Origin: Thiotrichaceae bacterium UBA7359
Lineage (GTDB): Bacteria > Pseudomonadota > Gammaproteobacteria > Eutrophobiales > Eutrophobiaceae
Direction: 5' to 3'
Assembly: GCA_905182825.1 (NCBI GenBank)
Contig: CAJJDJ010000108.1
Span: 1 to 5,052 of the forward strand
Length of the DNA: 5,052 nt
The notes under the pieces are model-generated. The model was given only the letters and a program-made list of their open reading frames with translations. It did not search any database and was not told the origin of the DNA. Position numbers and translations under genes: made by a program. The first letter of the stretch is position 1; each line of letters opens with the position of its first letter. Positions 4,758-5,052 of the stretch are shown here, one piece after another.

Positions 4758-5052
4758 TCACTTAAACCACATCCTTTTAAACAATTCAGTTTCCTTTTTC
4801 TTAATGTGATATGCCACACCCAAGATATGTATGACGAGCAAAATAACTAAACAAATAGCGCTAACCTCATGTATTTGCGTGAATATTTCATTTAATTCAG
4901 GATTTTTCGAACTCCATCTAGGCAAAGGGATACCCCAAAATTTTGTTTTATAACTAGTAAATGAAGATGAAATATAACCTGAGACTGGTTGAATAAACAT
5001 CATCAAATATAATAAATGGTGTGTTGCTTTAGCCAATTTTTGATGTGTTGCG
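4758..5052 (-). CDS. Partial cytochrome b561 family protein (C-terminal part)
   Basis: The open frame enters from the right edge and ends with TGA at 4760-4758, giving 97 codons of the C-terminal part. Family members are inner-membrane dihaem b cytochromes of four helices (about 175-190 residues) that move electrons between quinones or other carriers; E. coli CybB can reduce superoxide-derived and quinone substrates. Visible are one membrane helix (KATHHLLYLMMFIQPVSGYI, about residues 8-27 of the fragment), a loop with FWGIPLPRW, and a final helix (about 60-82). In this helix H61 (QIHE) and H75 (VIHIL) are 14 residues apart, the spacing I recall for the two haem ligands of the last helix of E. 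coli CybB (H137 and H151). The tail is basic. A TTG at 5036 is an internal leucine, not a start, because the frame stays open to the edge and the first helices are missing. The gene converges on pqqA. Confidence 0.85.
   Translation of the reverse strand, partial: ATHQKLAKATHHLLYLMMFIQPVSGYISSSFTSYKTKFWGIPLPRWSSKNPELNEIFTQIHEVSAICLVILLVIHILGVAYHIKKKETELFKRMWFK

Noticed and set aside
5034..5036. TTG at 5036 as the start of a small 92-residue membrane protein
   Set aside because: The frame stays open to the window edge and the protein lacks the first two cytochrome b561 helices, so this is the tail of a longer gene.
1..5052. Mobile element, CRISPR array, tRNA or rRNA
   Set aside because: No transposase fragment, direct-repeat array, cloverleaf or rRNA-like stretch was seen on either strand.

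Overview
The window looks like chromosomal DNA of an AT-rich, PQQ-making proteobacterium. An E. coli-like type II NADH dehydrogenase suggests a gammaproteobacterium, and a PqqA precursor peptide suggests periplasmic quinoprotein dehydrogenases. A marine methylotroph of the Methylophaga kind would fit, but that taxonomic guess is inference only. I see no insertion sequence, tRNA, rRNA or CRISPR array.

Layout: (1) Bases 1-36 hold the first 12 codons of a leftward gene, probably a DUF1244 protein. (2) A 93-bp divergent spacer follows, with a near-perfect 24-bp palindrome next to the start of ndh. (3) ndh (130-1458, +) is a complete membrane-bound type II NADH:quinone oxidoreductase. (4) A leftward two-component operon converges on ndh: a membrane sensor histidine kinase (4396-2900) and an NtrC-type, sigma54-activating response regulator (2907-1483). 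The two genes overlap by 8 bp. (5) The roughly 210-bp spacer upstream of the kinase is dense with candidate control signals: two palindromes sharing TGG-N10-CCA, a long A-tract, a sigma54-like -24 element with a weaker -12, and a leader hairpin followed by five T. (6) A 24-codon gene, pqqA (4611-4685, +), which is easily missed because of its size, encodes the PQQ precursor peptide. (7) A strong bidirectional terminator (4707-4732) follows. (8) The 3' part of a leftward cytochrome b561-type gene runs off the right edge.

Working model (inference): the kinase senses an unknown periplasmic or membrane signal and phosphorylates the NtrC-type regulator. The regulator binds the two TGG-N10-CCA sites about 120-140 bp upstream of the predicted start and activates sigma54 polymerase at pqqA. 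The same sites overlie the likely promoter of the kinase-regulator operon, so autoregulation is possible. pqqA is not followed by pqqBCDE here; a terminator and a convergent gene close it off, so it is a solitary transcription unit whose maturation enzymes must be encoded elsewhere. NDH-2 and cytochrome b561 are respiratory-membrane proteins; a functional link to PQQ dehydrogenases is possible but not shown by the sequence.
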